DNA of 37,199 nucleotides from Pseudoxanthomonas sp. GTDB lineage: Bacteria; Pseudomonadota; Gammaproteobacteria; Xanthomonadales; Xanthomonadaceae. Both the position numbers and the translations under genes were made by a program. Below, one piece after another: positions 35,631-37,199 of the stretch (positions within the stretch are counted from its first letter, which is position 1; each line of letters begins with the position of its first letter). A model generated the notes under the pieces. That model made no database searches. It was not told where the DNA came from and saw only the letters and a list, made by a program, of their open reading frames with translations. Location: the NCBI GenBank assembly GCA_017745195.1, contig JAGHZW010000088.1:1760-38958 (forward strand). The letters run 5' to 3'.

Positions 35631-36038
35631 ATGAACGCCAAGACCCTGTCCGCCGCGATGAGCCTGATCCTGTCGCTGGCCGCCCTGTCCGCCAACGCCG
35701 AAACCGCGCGCGTCGACCATATCGTCGACCTGCCGGCCATCACCGTCCAGCCCGATGCCGCGCTGCGCGCCGAACTCGCCGCGGCCGACACCGTCCGCGT
35801 CGACCACATCGTCGACCTGCCGGCCGTCACCGTGCGCCCGGACGCCGCCTTGCGCGCCGAGCTGGCCACCAGCGCCTTCGTCGCCCGCATCGTCGACCTG
35901 CCGGCGATCAACGTGCACCCGACCGCCGAACAGCTGGCCGAGCGCGCCGCGATCATCGCCGCCGAGCAGGCCCGCGCCCTGACCGCGCAGCTGGCCACCA
36001 ACCTGCTGGCCGAGACCCTGGCCGTCACCACGCCCTGA
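35631..36038 (+). CDS. Secreted protein with tandem IVDLPA repeats
   Basis: A 135-residue protein of unknown function. Residues 1-23 are a signal peptide (MNAKTLSAAMSLILSLAALS, cleavage after ANA). Residues 27-104 hold three repeats of about 27-29 residues: two near-identical RVDHIVDLPA-TV-PDAALRAELA units and a third, diverged one (ARIVDLPAINVHPTAEQLAERA, quoted in part: IVDLPAINVHPTAEQ). The C-terminus (105-135) is Ala-rich and helical. There are no cysteines or lipobox, so it is probably periplasmic or secreted. GGAG precedes the ATG at 35631. I do not recognise a family. Confidence 0.72.
   Translation: MNAKTLSAAMSLILSLAALSANAETARVDHIVDLPAITVQPDAALRAELAAADTVRVDHIVDLPAVTVRPDAALRAELATSAFVARIVDLPAINVHPTAEQLAERAAIIAAEQARALTAQLATNLLAETLAVTTP
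35709..35942 (+). repeat. Three coding repeats within the secreted protein gene
   Basis: Repeat period about 29 then 27 residues (IVD at residues 31, 60 and 87). The first two units are also close at DNA level (GTCGACC and ATCGTCGACCTGCCGGCC recur), so duplication was recent; the third is degenerate. Confidence 0.8.
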
Positions 36039-36040
36039 GT

Positions 36041-36059
36041 GCCGCCCCCGCGCGGCGGC
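36041..36059 (+). terminator. Short GC hairpin after the repeat-protein gene
   Basis: GCCGCC (36041-36046) pairs with GGCGGC (36054-36059) around a 7-base loop, 3 bases after the stop. No T-run; weak. Confidence 0.3.
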
Positions 36060-36086
36060 GGCCTGGGCCCGCATACAATCGCCGCG

Positions 36087-36563
36087 ATGCAAGCTCCCGT
36101 TTTCGATGTCCTGCTGTACCAGCCGGAAATCCCGCCGAACACCGGCAACGTGATCCGGCTCTGTGCCAATACCGGCGCGCGCCTGCACCTCATCGAGCCA
36201 CTCGGCTTCGCGATGGAAGACCGGCAACTGCGGCGCGCCGGGTTGGACTACCACGAGTACGCCCGCGTGCAGGTGCACGCCAGCCTGGACGCCGCGCTCG
36301 ACGCGATCCGGCCGCAGCGCCTGTTCGCGCTGAGCACCCGCGGCCAGGTCCGCCACGACCAGCCGCACTACGCCGATGGCGATGCCTTCCTGTTCGGCGC
36401 GGAGACGCGCGGCCTGCCGCAGGACGTGCTCGACGCCATCCCGGCGCCACGGCAGCTGCGCCTGCCGATGCGGCCGGGCAACCGCAGCCTCAACCTGTCC
36501 AACGCGGTGGCGGTCGTGGTGTTCGAAGCCTGGCGGCAGTCGGGATTCGCCGGCGGCGGGTGA
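36087..36563 (+). CDS. trmL: tRNA (cytidine(34)-2'-O)-methyltransferase TrmL
   Basis: Methylates the 2'-OH of the wobble base in tRNA-Leu using S-adenosylmethionine. The 158-residue protein is a single SPOUT domain: PEIPPNTGNVIRLCANTG near the N-terminus, GAETRGLP at about 103-110 and the knot segment MRPGNRSLNLSNAVAVVVFE (quoted in part: PGNRSLNLSNAVAV) near 125-142. These are TrmL hallmarks, and its length matches the family. The ATG at 36087 starts the conserved fold; the frame extends upstream without conservation. Confidence 0.95.
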   Translation: MQAPVFDVLLYQPEIPPNTGNVIRLCANTGARLHLIEPLGFAMEDRQLRRAGLDYHEYARVQVHASLDAALDAIRPQRLFALSTRGQVRHDQPHYADGDAFLFGAETRGLPQDVLDAIPAPRQLRLPMRPGNRSLNLSNAVAVVVFEAWRQSGFAGGG

Positions 36564-37019
36564 ATGCCGATGCCGGGCAGACCGGCAGACCCCGTTACGC
36601 CACTGGATCGTCCAGGCCGACGTGATCGGCCGGCGGCGACATCGTGCTGTTGCGACGCTGCCCGCGTCCGGCGGTTCTGATCGGCACACAGCGCGCGATG
36701 GTGACGACCCAGGCCGCGCCGTTCCCACTCCCGGGTTCTGGTTGCCCCATGAGCGCGACCATGCCGGAGTCCACCGCGCGATCGGCGCGCCGATCCGGCG
36801 GCAATGCGGTCGCCAGCGAACGTATTCGCCCATCGACGGACGCCATCGTCGCGCCGGGCCCGGCTCCGCAAACACGTGCATCGGACGGGTGAGGCGAAGG
36901 CCATCGCAAGATCGGAACAGTCGCCGAAATCCGCGAACAGCGGCGCCAGCCCTCGAAAAATAACCTGCTCACGTCGGCGCTGGGGATGGTCCCCGACGCC
37001 AGGAAAACGGAGCAGATCC
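36564..37019. other. 456-base gene-poor stretch with a 16-base palindrome
   Basis: I find no convincing gene. A minus-strand frame (36595-36972) has irregular third-position use and a low-complexity translation, so I do not call it. GATCGGCGCGCCGATC (36780-36795) is a perfect 16-base palindrome. The AT-rich patch near 36955-36970 may hold the promoter for the following gene. Confidence 0.5.
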
Positions 37020-37199
37020 ATGATCACCCACCAGCAGGCCCATGCGCTGATCGCCGCCGGCGAAGCCCGTGCCGACGCCATCGGCGTTCCCGTCAACATT
37101 GCCGTGCTCGACGCCGGCGCCCACCTCAAAGCCTTCGCCCGCCAGGACGACGCGGTCCTCGGCGCGATCGACATCGCCATCGGCAAGGCCCGCACCGCG
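37020..37199 (+). CDS. GlcG/HbpS heme-binding family protein, 3'-truncated
   Basis: The first 60 residues of a GlcG/HbpS-like protein. The start MITHQQAHALIAAGEARADAIGVP and NIAVLDAGAHLKAFARQDDA (both quoted in part: AHALIAAGEARA and VLDAGAHLKAFARQDDA) match the family's N-terminal alpha-beta motif, typically about 140 residues. HbpS binds heme; most members are uncharacterised. GGAG precedes the ATG at 37020. The right edge cuts the gene in the middle of IAIGKART. Confidence 0.85.
   Translation, partial: MITHQQAHALIAAGEARADAIGVPVNIAVLDAGAHLKAFARQDDAVLGAIDIAIGKARTA

Noticed and set aside
36595-36972. 125-residue minus-strand frame after trmL
   Set aside because: Third codon positions are not GC-biased like real genes here, and the translation has no motif.

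Overview
The window is GC-rich chromosomal DNA from a gammaproteobacterium that I place in the Lysobacteraceae/Xanthomonadaceae (Lysobacter, Luteimonas or Xanthomonas relatives). The placement rests on an oleABCD olefin cluster, a ubiJ-ubiB pair, an aceBA operon divergent from a LysR regulator, several secreted peptidases, and a SagB-like/cyclase/peptide locus of a type I know only from this lineage. No rRNA, tRNA, CRISPR array, integrase, transposase or insertion sequence was seen. The genes are tightly packed and look chromosomal rather than mobile. The first gene is cut at the left edge and the last at the right edge.

Bases 1-7100: the 3' part of an S9 prolyl-oligopeptidase, then the most unusual locus. 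It has a SagB/nitroreductase-like dehydrogenase (minus), a 106-residue cysteine-free peptide with an NHLP/Nif11-like leader and a Gly-Gly site (plus), a class III cyclase-like protein with a membrane segment and a long TPR-type region (minus), and a cyclic-nucleotide-binding GGDEF protein (minus). I read it as a ribosomal-peptide modification system that has been defined computationally but whose product is, as far as I know, uncharacterised. The peptide gene is divergent from the dehydrogenase, and its ribosome-binding site lies inside a perfect inverted repeat. It converges on the cyclase gene with only 2 bases between the stop codons.

Bases 7500-11740: the glyoxylate shunt operon aceB-aceA with clear terminator hairpins and a divergent LysR-type regulator. 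Bases 11740-14000: a small basic protein, a signal peptidase I, a membrane-anchored protein with a Gly/Met-rich tail, and a VOC protein. Bases 14150-19230: a minus-strand run of an isoprenylcysteine methyltransferase-like protein, a PQQ-type sugar dehydrogenase, DNA photolyase, a PlsC-like acyltransferase, ArfB and TruC.

Bases 19320-24840: an exported M16 peptidase, then ubiJ-ubiB (overlapping, with a GTG start for ubiB) and a DUF1328 membrane peptide. Bases 24900-31020: the olefin pathway. OleA condenses two acyl-CoAs, OleD reduces the product, OleC forms a beta-lactone and OleB decarboxylates it to a cis-alkene. All four genes are on the minus strand, but a YkgJ-like gene and a YecA/SEC-C gene lie between them on the plus strand. 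Bases 31100-37199: a DUF4156 lipoprotein, a second M16 peptidase, a short-chain dehydrogenase, a secreted repeat protein, TrmL, a gene-poor stretch with a 16-bp palindrome, and the start of a GlcG/HbpS-family gene.
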